From assembly GCF_005517195.1 (NCBI RefSeq), contig NZ_CP040244.1, positions 3,800,001-3,864,000 on the forward strand: DNA of 64,000 nt. The letters run 5' to 3'. A model generated the notes under the pieces. It was not told the DNA's origin. It saw only the letters and a program-made list of their open reading frames with translations, and ran no database searches. A program made the position numbers and the translations under genes. The stretch's first letter is position 1. Every line of letters starts with the position of its first letter. Below, in pieces: positions 27,398 to 34,995 of this stretch. This DNA is from Streptomyces vilmorinianum (GTDB taxonomy: Bacteria > Actinomycetota > Actinomycetes > Streptomycetales > Streptomycetaceae).

Positions 27398-28153
27398 TCA
27401 TCCCTCCGTCGGAGCGGGCGCGGGCGCCGAGGCGGAGGCGGGGGTGGGGGTGGGATCGAAGCGGTAGCCCGCGCCCCAGACCGTCTGGATCAGCCGGGGC
27501 CGGGCCGGATCCTCCTCGATCTTCCCGCGCAGCCTGCGGACATGGACCGTGACGGTGGACAGGTCGCCGAAGTCCCACCCCCACACCTCCCGCATCAGCC
27601 GCTCGCGGTCGCACACCTGCCCCGGGTGGCGCAGGAAGTAGCTCAGCAGATCGAACTCGCGCAGCGTCAGCGCCAGCGGCCGGCCGTCCTTGGCCGCCCG
27701 TCGGCCCGCCGGGTCGAGCTCCAGGCCGCCCAGACGCAGCAGCGGCCCGGGCCGCCGGTCCGCGGCATGGCGCCGCAGCACCGCCTCCACGCGCAACACC
27801 AGCTCCCGCGGGCTGAAGGGCTTGGTGACATAGTCGTCGGCGCCGATCTCCAGGCCGAGGATGCGGTCCTCCTCGTCGCTGCGCGCGGTCAGCATGATCA
27901 CCGGGACCGGACCGCGGGTCCGCAACTCCCGGCAGACCTCCAGACCGTCCATGCCCGGCAGCATCAGGTCGAGGACGACCAGATCCGGCCACCGCGCCCC
28001 GGCCGCCACCAGCGCGGCCGGCCCGTCGGCCACCCGGTCCACGGTGAAACCGGCCCGTTCCAGATAGCCCGTGACCACTTCGGCGACGGTCGGATCGTCG
28101 TCCACGAGCAGGACGCGCGGCGCCGCACTCGGCGGCTGTTCAGACTGCTGCAT
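27398..28153 (-). CDS. OmpR/PhoB-family response regulator
   Basis: This 251-residue protein has a receiver domain with the acidic pair in LLVDDD, phospho-Asp62 in VVLDLMLPGMDG and lysine in YVTKPFSPREL. The C-terminal winged helix has LTLREFDLLSYFLRHPGQVCDRERL and TVTVHVRRLRGKIE. A Pro/Ala-rich tail (TPTPASASAPAPAP) ends the protein. The start is ATG 28153; longer frames lack support. It is transcribed with the kinase and is divergent from the GT2 gene about 115 bp away, which it may control. Confidence 0.93.
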   Translation of the reverse strand: MQQSEQPPSAAPRVLLVDDDPTVAEVVTGYLERAGFTVDRVADGPAALVAAGARWPDLVVLDLMLPGMDGLEVCRELRTRGPVPVIMLTARSDEEDRILGLEIGADDYVTKPFSPRELVLRVEAVLRRHAADRRPGPLLRLGGLELDPAGRRAAKDGRPLALTLREFDLLSYFLRHPGQVCDRERLMREVWGWDFGDLSTVTVHVRRLRGKIEEDPARPRLIQTVWGAGYRFDPTPTPASASAPAPAPTEG

Positions 28154-28268
28154 GAGGCCCAGCCTCGCACCGGACAGGGCCCGACCGGGACCCCAGGGTG
28201 GGGCAAGGGGGCGATGTCCGCGTTTCGTAAGGTCCTTGGATCCCTTTTGTCCCTCGTGGATTCGTACG

Positions 28269-28988
28269 GTGAAATCCGTGACCGACTCGCATTCCGCGAC
28301 CACGTACGCGGTGAACGTTGTCCTGCCCTGCCTGGACGAGGCCGAGGCGCTGCCCTGGGTCCTGGAGAGGATCCCGCCCGGCTGGCGGGCGATCGTCGTC
28401 GACAACGGATCGACCGACGGCTCCCCGGACATCGCCCGGGACCTCGGCGCCACCGTCGTCAGCGAACCCCGGCGGGGCTTCGGAGCCGCCTGCCACGCCG
28501 GGCTGCTCGCCGCGGACGCGGACATCGTCTGCTTCTGCGACTGCGACGCCTCCCTCGACCCCGGACTGCTCGTGCCGTTCGCCGCCCAGGTGGCGGCGGG
28601 CGAGGCCGACCTGGTCCTCGGCCGCCGGCGCCCGGCGTCGCCCGGAGCCTGGCCACCCCACGCCCGCGCCGGCAACCTCGCCCTGGCCCGGATGCTGCGC
28701 CGCCGCACCGGACTGCGCCTGCACGACCTCGGCCCCCTGCGGGCCGCACGACGCGAGGACCTGCTCGCCCTCGACCTGACCGACCGGCGCAGCGGCTACC
28801 CCCTCCAGATGGTCGTGCGCGCCGCCGACGCCGGCTGGCGCGTGCGCGAGCGCGACGTCCCCTATCTGCCCCGTACGGGAAGGTCGAAGGTCACCGGAAC
28901 CTGGCGCGGGACCTGGCACGCCGTACGCGACATGCGCAAGGTCCTGGGCGAAGCACCCCGCCCGGCCCCCCTGGAGGCGCACCGGTGA
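28269..28988 (+). CDS. Family 2 glycosyltransferase
   Basis: This protein of about 239 residues has the GT-A nucleotide-binding start VNVVLPCLDEAEALPWVLE, VDNGSTDGS, a metal-binding DCDAS motif, and a C-terminal PYLPRTGRSKVTGTWRGT as in dolichol-phosphate-mannose-synthase-like enzymes. No membrane anchor is present. GTG 28269 is given; GTG 28278 is an equally likely start. It begins a run of three genes overlapping by 4 bp, with the TIGR04282 protein and methyltransferase genes. It probably transfers a sugar to a polyprenyl-phosphate or similar carrier. Confidence 0.88.
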   Translation: MKSVTDSHSATTYAVNVVLPCLDEAEALPWVLERIPPGWRAIVVDNGSTDGSPDIARDLGATVVSEPRRGFGAACHAGLLAADADIVCFCDCDASLDPGLLVPFAAQVAAGEADLVLGRRRPASPGAWPPHARAGNLALARMLRRRTGLRLHDLGPLRAARREDLLALDLTDRRSGYPLQMVVRAADAGWRVRERDVPYLPRTGRSKVTGTWRGTWHAVRDMRKVLGEAPRPAPLEAHR

Positions 28989-29608
28989 CCACCCTCCTCG
29001 TCATCGCCAAGGAGCCCATGCCGGGCCGGGTGAAGACCCGGCTCACACCACCCTTCAGCCCCGAGCAGGCGGCCCGGCTCGCCGAGGCCGCACTCGCCGA
29101 CACCCTGGACACAGTCCGCGCCACCCCCGCCGACCGCCGCGTGCTCGCCCTCTCGGGGGCCCCCGGCGCCTGGCTGCCGGACGGGTTCGAGGTGGTGCCG
29201 CAGAGCCCCGGCGGACTCGACGAACGCCTCGCGGCGGCCTTCGCGGCCTGTACGGGACCCACCCTGCTGATCGGCATGGACACCCCCCAGGTCACCCCGC
29301 GACTCCTCACCGCCGGACTGGACTTCGCCGACTGCGACGCCTGGTTCGGACCCGCGCACGACGGCGGCTTCTGGGCCCTGGGACTCGCGGCCCCTGACCC
29401 CGCACTGCTGCGCGGCATCCCCATGTCCGTACCGGAGACCGGAGCGCGGCAGCGCCGCCGCCTGACCGGCGCGGGCCTGCGCGTCCGCGACCTGCCGCCG
29501 CTGCGCGACATCGACACCGCCGCCGACGCCCGGTCGGTCGCCCAGACGGCCCCCGCAACCCGCTTCGCCGCCCACCACAGGGCGCTCGGCGAGATCGGCG
29601 TCGGATGA
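28985..29608 (+). CDS. TIGR04282/DUF2064 family arsenosugar-type glycosyltransferase
   Basis: This 207-residue protein has the DUF2064 hallmarks: IAKEPMPGRVKTRLTPP at the N-terminus, LLIGMDTPQVTP and HDGGFWALGL. Family members have a nucleotidyl/glycosyltransferase GT-A fold and often sit beside GT2 and methyltransferase genes, as here. The GTG start overlaps the GT2 stop, and its own stop overlaps the methyltransferase start. The reaction in this pathway is not established. Confidence 0.85.
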   Translation: MTTLLVIAKEPMPGRVKTRLTPPFSPEQAARLAEAALADTLDTVRATPADRRVLALSGAPGAWLPDGFEVVPQSPGGLDERLAAAFAACTGPTLLIGMDTPQVTPRLLTAGLDFADCDAWFGPAHDGGFWALGLAAPDPALLRGIPMSVPETGARQRRRLTGAGLRVRDLPPLRDIDTAADARSVAQTAPATRFAAHHRALGEIGVG

Positions 29609-30342
29609 GCGCGCGGGAGGCCGAGGGGACGGCAGACGTCCTGGCCGCACACGAGCCGACGGAGACCACGACGGAGCCAGGGCCCGTCCGCACCGCCGAG
29701 TACGTACGCGCCTGGCGCACCGACCCCTACACCGACGCCCTCCGCTCCGGCCGCGGACCGCTCTTCCTCCGCCGCGACGACGGCCGGCTGCTGCCCCTGG
29801 AGATCGAACGCTGGTGCGCCGCGGCCGACCGGGCCGACGCGACCGTCCTCGCCCGGTGCGAGGGCCCCGTCCTCGACGTCGGCTGCGGGCCCGGACGACT
29901 GGTGCAGGCACTCGCCGCCGCCGGCCGGCCCGTCCTCGGCATCGACGTGTGCCAGGAGGCGGTCGACCGCACCGTCACCGGAGGAGGAACAGCACTCTGC
30001 CGCTCCGTCTTCGACCCGCTCCCCAGCGAAGGCCGCTGGGGAACGGTCCTGCTCATGGACGGCAACATCGGCATCGGCGGCGACCCCGGGACCCTCCTGG
30101 AGCGCGCCGCCGCACTCGTACGGCCCGGGGGCCAGGCCCTCGTGGAGGCGGCGGGACCCGACGTCGACGAACGGATCGAGGTCCGGGTGGTCGACGGCCG
30201 CGGCGCGCGCGGCGCCGACTTCCCCTGGGCCCGCGTCGGGACCCGCGCCCTGCCCGCGTACGCCGACGCCACCGGCTGGACGGTGGAACGCCGCTGGCGG
30301 GCCGCCGGCCGCAGCTTCCTTCAGCTCCGGCGCCGCCGCTGA
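29605..30342 (+). CDS. Class I SAM-dependent methyltransferase
   Basis: This 245-residue protein carries the SAM motif VLDVGCGPGRL, an acidic loop (VLGIDVCQEAV) and a post-motif III region (AALVRPGGQALVEAAG). It is the third gene of the overlapping run. In similar actinobacterial clusters it is thought to modify the same metabolite as the glycosyltransferases. The 3' end overlaps the oppositely oriented membrane gene by 22 bp. Confidence 0.87.
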   Translation: MSAREAEGTADVLAAHEPTETTTEPGPVRTAEYVRAWRTDPYTDALRSGRGPLFLRRDDGRLLPLEIERWCAAADRADATVLARCEGPVLDVGCGPGRLVQALAAAGRPVLGIDVCQEAVDRTVTGGGTALCRSVFDPLPSEGRWGTVLLMDGNIGIGGDPGTLLERAAALVRPGGQALVEAAGPDVDERIEVRVVDGRGARGADFPWARVGTRALPAYADATGWTVERRWRAAGRSFLQLRRRR

Positions 30343-30716
30343 TACAACCGGCGTCCGACGACGAGCCCCACCGTCCCGACGGCCACCACCCCCAGCAGCA
30401 CCAGCCAGTTACGGACATAGTCCAGGGGGAGGGCCGTCGGATTCGGCGGGACGCCGGGCCGCACCATCACGGGCAGCGCCACCAGCGTCAGGCACCCCGC
30501 CACGATCAGCCCACCACGCACCACGCCCCGCGCCGGCACCGCGGCCACCAGCAGCCCGACGGCGAGAACGAGCGGCGCGATCACACCGTCGTGCAGCACG
30601 ATCGCCCCCACCAGCCACACGAGCACGTCCCAGAAGGTGCCGGTGCGCACGATCAGCCACACGCCGACGCCCATGAGGCCGACCCCCACCGCGCCGCACA
30701 CATACCGCACCACCAT
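30321..30716 (-). CDS. Small integral membrane protein (four helices)
   Basis: This 131-residue protein is almost entirely hydrophobic, with about four membrane helices (VCGAVGVGLMGVGVWLIV, LVWLVGAIVLHDGVIAPLVLAVGLLVAAV, GGLIVAGCLTLVAL, NWLVLLGVVAVGTVGLVVG) and an arginine-rich cytoplasmic tail. Its ATG overlaps the stop of the molybdopterin oxidoreductase by one base, so the two are co-translated. It is probably a partner or membrane subunit for that enzyme or the glycan pathway. Confidence 0.7.
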   Translation of the reverse strand: MVVRYVCGAVGVGLMGVGVWLIVRTGTFWDVLVWLVGAIVLHDGVIAPLVLAVGLLVAAVPARGVVRGGLIVAGCLTLVALPVMVRPGVPPNPTALPLDYVRNWLVLLGVVAVGTVGLVVGRRLYQRRRRS

Positions 30717-31867
30717 CACAGCACCTCCAGTCCGCCGACCCACTTGGTCTGCCACACGCCCGGCCGGTTCGGCGCGATGATCCGCGCGGGGAAACCGTGG
30801 TCGAGCGAGAGGACCTCACCGTTCAGCCGCAGCGCGAGCAGGGTCATCGGATCCTCCGCGTACGTCGCCCCCATCTCCATCACCCGGTACGCGCCGCGCC
30901 GCTCCAGGGACACGACCCGTACCCGCGACCGGGGCGAGGCCCCGGCCCTCTCCAGCAGATCCCGGATCCGCACGCCGCTCCAGCGGGCCTCCACGCTCCA
31001 GCCCTCCACACACGCGATCGGCAGCCGCACCTCGTACTGGGGCAGGGCCTCCAGCTCCGCCAGGCTCAGCCCGTACGGCTTCGGCCCGGCCACCGTCAGG
31101 CGCCACCCCCGCGCCGACTCCGCGCTCACCCCGGCCGCGTACGCCGTACGGTTGATCGGCAGCCCCTGCGTACCGTGGTCCGGGTGCCGCGGCGCCAGCA
31201 GGTCCAGCCTCTTCAGCGGAGTGAACGACTGGCCCACCGTGGTCAGAGTGACCGCGGCGACGCCCGCCCCGACCGCCGTGAGCAGGGACCGCCGGTCCGC
31301 CGCGTCCTCGGCCGGAAGCTCCAGCGTCCCCGCCGACCGCAGCCCCCAATGGGACCGGATCTCCGGCCACTTGACGACGATGTGCAACAGCAGCGCCCCC
31401 GCGAGCAGCCAGGCCACGGCGAAGTGCACCGGCACGAAGGAGAACGGCCACGGATACCACTCGACGATGTTCAGCAGGCCGGTGAACAGCTGGAAGACGC
31501 CGGCCCCGACCAGGACGGCGACGGACAGACGCTCCAGCGCGTGCCGCACCGACCGCAGCGGCGGGGTGACGAACAGCCTCGGGTAGACGGCCCACAGCTT
31601 CGCCATCAACAGCGGGATCGCCGCGATCCCGCTCGCCACGTGCAGACCCTGACTGAAGCGATACCCCCACGTCGGGCGGCTCGGCAGCAGATCGGCGAGC
31701 CAGTCCGGTGGGCGCTGCAGATAGTGGCTGGTGACTCCGGTCAGGAAACAGACGGTGATGGCAAGACCGAGCCAGCGACCGATCGAGGTCGCCGTCCTCG
31801 CGTCATGGAGGCGGCCCCGGAACCTGGGAAAGGGCGGGAGCGCGATGCGCGGTTTCATGCCCTCCAT
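30716..31867 (-). CDS. Membrane-anchored molybdopterin-dependent oxidoreductase (sulfite-oxidase fold)
   Basis: This protein of about 383 residues has an N-terminal cytochrome-b561-like membrane part of four to five helices (residues about 25-170, with histidines in GLHVASGIAAIPLL and ALLLHIVVKWPEIRSHWG) fused to a sulfite-oxidase-type molybdenum domain. The molybdenum-ligating cysteine is in ACVEGWS near residue 286. The ATG at 31867 is chosen, and ATG 31858 is possible. It would pass electrons between the membrane and an extracytoplasmic substrate such as oxidised methionine (MsrP-like). It is divergent from the GT87 gene. Confidence 0.85.
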   Translation of the reverse strand: MEGMKPRIALPPFPRFRGRLHDARTATSIGRWLGLAITVCFLTGVTSHYLQRPPDWLADLLPSRPTWGYRFSQGLHVASGIAAIPLLMAKLWAVYPRLFVTPPLRSVRHALERLSVAVLVGAGVFQLFTGLLNIVEWYPWPFSFVPVHFAVAWLLAGALLLHIVVKWPEIRSHWGLRSAGTLELPAEDAADRRSLLTAVGAGVAAVTLTTVGQSFTPLKRLDLLAPRHPDHGTQGLPINRTAYAAGVSAESARGWRLTVAGPKPYGLSLAELEALPQYEVRLPIACVEGWSVEARWSGVRIRDLLERAGASPRSRVRVVSLERRGAYRVMEMGATYAEDPMTLLALRLNGEVLSLDHGFPARIIAPNRPGVWQTKWVGGLEVL

Positions 31868-31972
31868 CTCACCGCCCAAAGGCCCCCGAAGGCCGCAACG
31901 ACTCCTTACGAAACACGGACGGCCGGAGTGCCGGACCCCCAGGCGGCGCGGACGGCTGCCACGCTGCCGCAT

Positions 31973-33427
31973 GTGATCAGTCCCCGCACCGCGCTCACCG
32001 GCGTCCTCCTGGCCGCTCTCACCACGGTTCTCGTGTTCACCGTCCGCCACGACGGCTACTACCGCGACCCCGGCGGGCTCTCGTGGTGGTACGCGGCCGG
32101 CTGGGCGCTCTTCGCCGCCGCGGCCTGGGCCGTGCGCACGGTGCCGGTCCGTCAGGCCGTCGTGCTCCTGCTGGCCGGATCCGCCGTGGTCGCCGCCACC
32201 GGCCTGGTCGCGCCGCCGCGCACCAGCACGGACGCCTACCGGTACGCGTGGGACGGCCGCGTACAGGCGGCGGGCATCTCGCCCTACGACCACGCTCCCG
32301 CCGACCCGGAACTCGCCCCCCTGCGCGACGACTGGCTCTTCCCCCAGGGCGCCGCCTGCGCGGGGCCCGACCGGGCACGCGTCCCGGCCGCCTCACCCGC
32401 CTCACCCGCCGCGGTGCACTGCACCCGACTCAACCGCCCCACCGTGCACACCATCTACCCCCCGGTCTCCGAGGCGTACTTCTACGGCGTGCACCTGCTC
32501 TCCCCGGACGGCGCGCGCCTCAAGCCCTTCCAGATCGGCGGAGCCCTGCTGTCCGTCGGCGTCACCTGCGTTCTGCTGCTGATCCTGCGCCGCCGGGGCG
32601 ATCCCCGCACCGCCGCCTACTGGGCCTGGTGTCCCGCCGTCCCCGTCGAGGCCGTGAACAACGCCCACGCCGACGTACTCGGCGTGCTGTTCGCCGTCGC
32701 CGGACTCGGTCTCGTCGTACGCCACCGGGTCGCGGGAGGCGCACTGCTCGGCGCTGCCATCGCCGTCAAACTCATGCCCGCGATCGTGCTCCCCGGTGCT
32801 CTGTCCGGCGTACGGCGCGTGCGCGACGCGGCCGCGGTCCTCGTGCCGGCCGCCGCGGTCACCGCCCTGGCCTACCTCCCGTACATCCTCGTCTCGGACG
32901 GCTCCGTCCTCGGCTACCTCGGAGGCTACGTCGAGGAGGAGGGCTACGACGACGCCGACTCCCGCAACCGCTACGCCCTGCTGCGCCTCGTCCTGCCCGC
33001 CTCCTGGGCGCTGCCCGCCCTGATCGCCGTCCTCCTCGTCCTGTGCGCCCACGTCCTGCGGCGCGGCGATCCCGAACGCCCCTGGAGCGGCGCGCTCCTG
33101 GTCACCGGCACGGCCTTCCTGCTCCTGACCCCCGGATACTCCTGGTACGCGCTGCTGCTCGTCGCCCTGGTCGCCCTGGACGGACGCTGGGAATGGCTGC
33201 TCGTCGCGGTGGCGGGGGCGGCCAAGTACGTCACCAGCAGGGCCTTCGACGATCCGAACATGGTCGGAACGGTCGTGTACGCCGTCGCCGCCGCAGCGGT
33301 CGTGGCCGGTGCGCTGCTGCGTCATCGCGCCCGCGGCTCCGGCCCCGTGGACGGCGGCGATCCCTCTCGTCGTACGCCGGCGCCGGGATCCCCGCCCCCC
33401 GAGCGCACCCCGATACGGCCGACGTAG
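31973..33427 (+). CDS. Polyprenol-phosphate-mannose-dependent mannosyltransferase-like membrane protein (GT87)
   Basis: This 484-residue multi-pass membrane protein has about ten hydrophobic helices, a DAYRYAWDGRVQAAGISPYDHAP loop early on (acidic residues typical of GT-C glycosyltransferases), and NRPTVHTIYPPVSEAYF. It resembles the DUF2029/GT87 and alpha-1,6-mannosyltransferase families. The GTG at 31973 lies right before the first helix; the longer frame is antisense to the oxidoreductase. It completes the glycan-related neighbourhood. The C-terminal tail is Pro-rich and polar. Confidence 0.82.
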   Translation: MISPRTALTGVLLAALTTVLVFTVRHDGYYRDPGGLSWWYAAGWALFAAAAWAVRTVPVRQAVVLLLAGSAVVAATGLVAPPRTSTDAYRYAWDGRVQAAGISPYDHAPADPELAPLRDDWLFPQGAACAGPDRARVPAASPASPAAVHCTRLNRPTVHTIYPPVSEAYFYGVHLLSPDGARLKPFQIGGALLSVGVTCVLLLILRRRGDPRTAAYWAWCPAVPVEAVNNAHADVLGVLFAVAGLGLVVRHRVAGGALLGAAIAVKLMPAIVLPGALSGVRRVRDAAAVLVPAAAVTALAYLPYILVSDGSVLGYLGGYVEEEGYDDADSRNRYALLRLVLPASWALPALIAVLLVLCAHVLRRGDPERPWSGALLVTGTAFLLLTPGYSWYALLLVALVALDGRWEWLLVAVAGAAKYVTSRAFDDPNMVGTVVYAVAAAAVVAGALLRHRARGSGPVDGGDPSRRTPAPGSPPPERTPIRPT

Positions 33428-33476
33428 CGACCACCCCACGGCCCTTGTCCACCCTCCGACGGGACAGACGCACACC

Positions 33477-33812
33477 ATGACTCTCGACGAAACGGCGCAG
33501 CGGGTCATCCCGCTCCCGCCCGCACGGGTGGCGGCCTACGCCATGGACTGGCGCCACGATGCCGAATGGACCCAGGGCATCCGCGAGGCCGCCCTCACCC
33601 GGGAGGCGGAGTCGGGCGGCTTCGGCGTCGGCGCCGAGGTCACCCGTACCGCGCACTTCCTGGGCCGGCGCATCGACTACGTCCTGCGGGTCGCCGCCTA
33701 CGACCCGCCGGAGCTGCTCGACATGATCTCCGTGGCCGGCCCCATGCCCATGCACGTCACCTACACCTTCACCCCGCATCCACGCGGCACGCTCGCCCGC
33801 ATCCGGGTTTAC
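33477..33812 (+). pseudogene. SRPBCC (polyketide cyclase-like) gene, 3' end lost to an IS remnant
   Basis: The first about 112 residues from ATG 33477 match an SRPBCC-fold protein (MTLDETAQRVIPLPPARV, WRHDAEWTQGIREA, YTFTPHPRGTLARIRVY). The sequence then leaves the family abruptly and runs into the zinc-ribbon tail of a TnpB protein; the hybrid frame stops at 33908. SRPBCC proteins are usually about 140-160 residues, so the C-terminal helix needed to close the pocket is missing. It is most likely inactive. Confidence 0.75.
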
Positions 33813-33813
33813 C

Positions 33814-33985
33814 TACAACTGCACCGGGTGCGGAGTCGTATCCCCCAGGGACAAGAACTCCGCACGTGTGATGCTGGTCCGGGCTGGTCTCAACCCGACT
33901 GGTGCTGATCGTGCAAGCCCTGACGGACCGCCGGTCCCCAGGCAACGTGAGCCAGGAATCCCCGCCTCTAAATGGGGGAGGAGTC
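33814..33985 (+). mobile_element. IS200/IS605-family right-end scar with TnpB C-terminus
   Basis: In the plus frame starting at 33814 the sequence reads as the TnpB zinc ribbon: YNCTGCGVVSPRDKNSARV, then MLVRAGLNPTGADRASPDGP, and ends EPGIPASKWG near 33980. CxxCG followed by PRDKNSAR is diagnostic. The last 25 bp (AGGAATCCCCGCC...GGGGGAGGAGTCAA) match the usual hairpin-containing right end of these elements, where the 3' part of the guide (omega/re) RNA lies. The rest of the element is absent, so it is a scar and not mobile. Confidence 0.7.
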
Positions 33986-34428
33986 AATGCATGGGCAGTT
34001 GCACGCCCCCGAACGCCTGGTAGGAAGACCTCGGCGAGGGCGCAGACCCCTTCAAGGGAATCTCGGCGACCTCCGCGCAAACCATGTACGGCGGTGGCGC
34101 CGGGAGGCCCTCGGTCAAAGTCGTCCTGTTCAACGGGGCCGGCAAGCTGGTGCGCACCTGCGGCAACTGCTCGAAGCAGTACCGCCGTTCGGTCATCGTG
34201 AACGACGTGGACGTGACCGCGCCCCGGCAAGTCCCTCGTGGGCATCAGCGCCAACTACGGGGACACCTCGGCGCTGCGCAACATGCGCATCCACGGCGAC
34301 AGCAGCAAGAAGATCAAGCCGTGTGTCCGCTTCCAGGGCAACAACACGGCAAGGAGCCCGTCGAACTGGGCAGGGGTCCCGATGGCACCCACTGCAGGTA
34401 CACAGCCTCGGACGTCAGTTACGACTGA
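33986..34428 (+). pseudogene. Decayed unknown protein gene (at least three lesions)
   Basis: Directly after the IS scar a protein can be read only by changing frames: an initial stretch (CTPPNAW), an in-frame TAG near 34020, then EDLGEGADPFKGISATSAQ and GKLVRTCGNCSKQYRRSVIVNDVDV, a frameshift at about 34225, SLVGISANYGDTSALRNMRIHGDS, a second shift at about 34350, and GKEPVELGRGPDGTHCRYT to a TGA at 34428. I do not recognise the family. Polar composition and spaced cysteines suggest a secreted or envelope protein. The original start is probably lost with the IS event. Confidence 0.55.
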
Positions 34429-34452
34429 GCTGGCATTCCGGACAGGCCGTCC

Positions 34453-34491
34453 GGGCCGGGCAGGAGCGTGCACAGTGCTCCTGCCCGGCCC
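34453..34491 (+). terminator. Strong hairpin after the decayed gene
   Basis: A perfect 15-bp stem (34453-34467 with 34477-34491) with a 9-base loop lies 24 bp past the decayed gene's stop. It has survived intact although the gene itself is broken. Confidence 0.7.
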
Positions 34492-34565
34492 CGGCCATCT
34501 CTTCGTCCTGTCGTCGGACGCCGGCTGGTCGTATCGGCTAGCGAGACGGGCAATCGACGGGGGCG

Positions 34566-34954
34566 GTGCCGTGCGCATCCGAGCGTGCCACCACCGCCCC
34601 CTCCGTGGCGGCGTACGACGGCATCAGCCGCCTCTGGATCAACGCCCGGCACCTCAGCCGCTACCGCCCCGTCCTGCGTGACCGCGTCGCCGAGATGGAA
34701 CTCGCGTCCGACGACCGGCTGGAAGGACTCATCCGCGACGGCGTCGAGGCAGGCGAATTCCGTACGGACGACCCACGCGCGACGGCCATCCAGGTCCTCG
34801 TCGTCATCGACGGACTCGGCGCCCACGCCAACACCGACCGGAGCAACCGCCCCGAGCGCGTCACCCGCATGGCCGTCACCACCGCCGAGCGCGAACTCGG
34901 CCTGCCACGCGGCGCCCTCGCCCCCGTCGGCGACCACCCCCCTCCGCAACCCTC
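34566..34954 (+). pseudogene. TetR-family regulator remnant lacking the DNA-binding domain
   Basis: Residues SVAAYDGISRLWINARHLSRYRPVLRDRV, MELASDDRLEGLIRDGVEAGEFRTDDP, VLVVIDGLGAHANTDRS and TRMAVTTAERELGLP are the C-terminal ligand/dimer domain of a TetR regulator. No helix-turn-helix can be found upstream on this strand in any frame, and the open frame overruns into the amidohydrolase gene because the natural stop (TGA about 34973) is out of frame. It is best read as a 5'-truncated, frameshifted remnant. Confidence 0.65.
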
Positions 34955-34995
34955 CCCACTGACCCCCTCCCTCTCCCTTTCCTCCCGGAGCCCCC

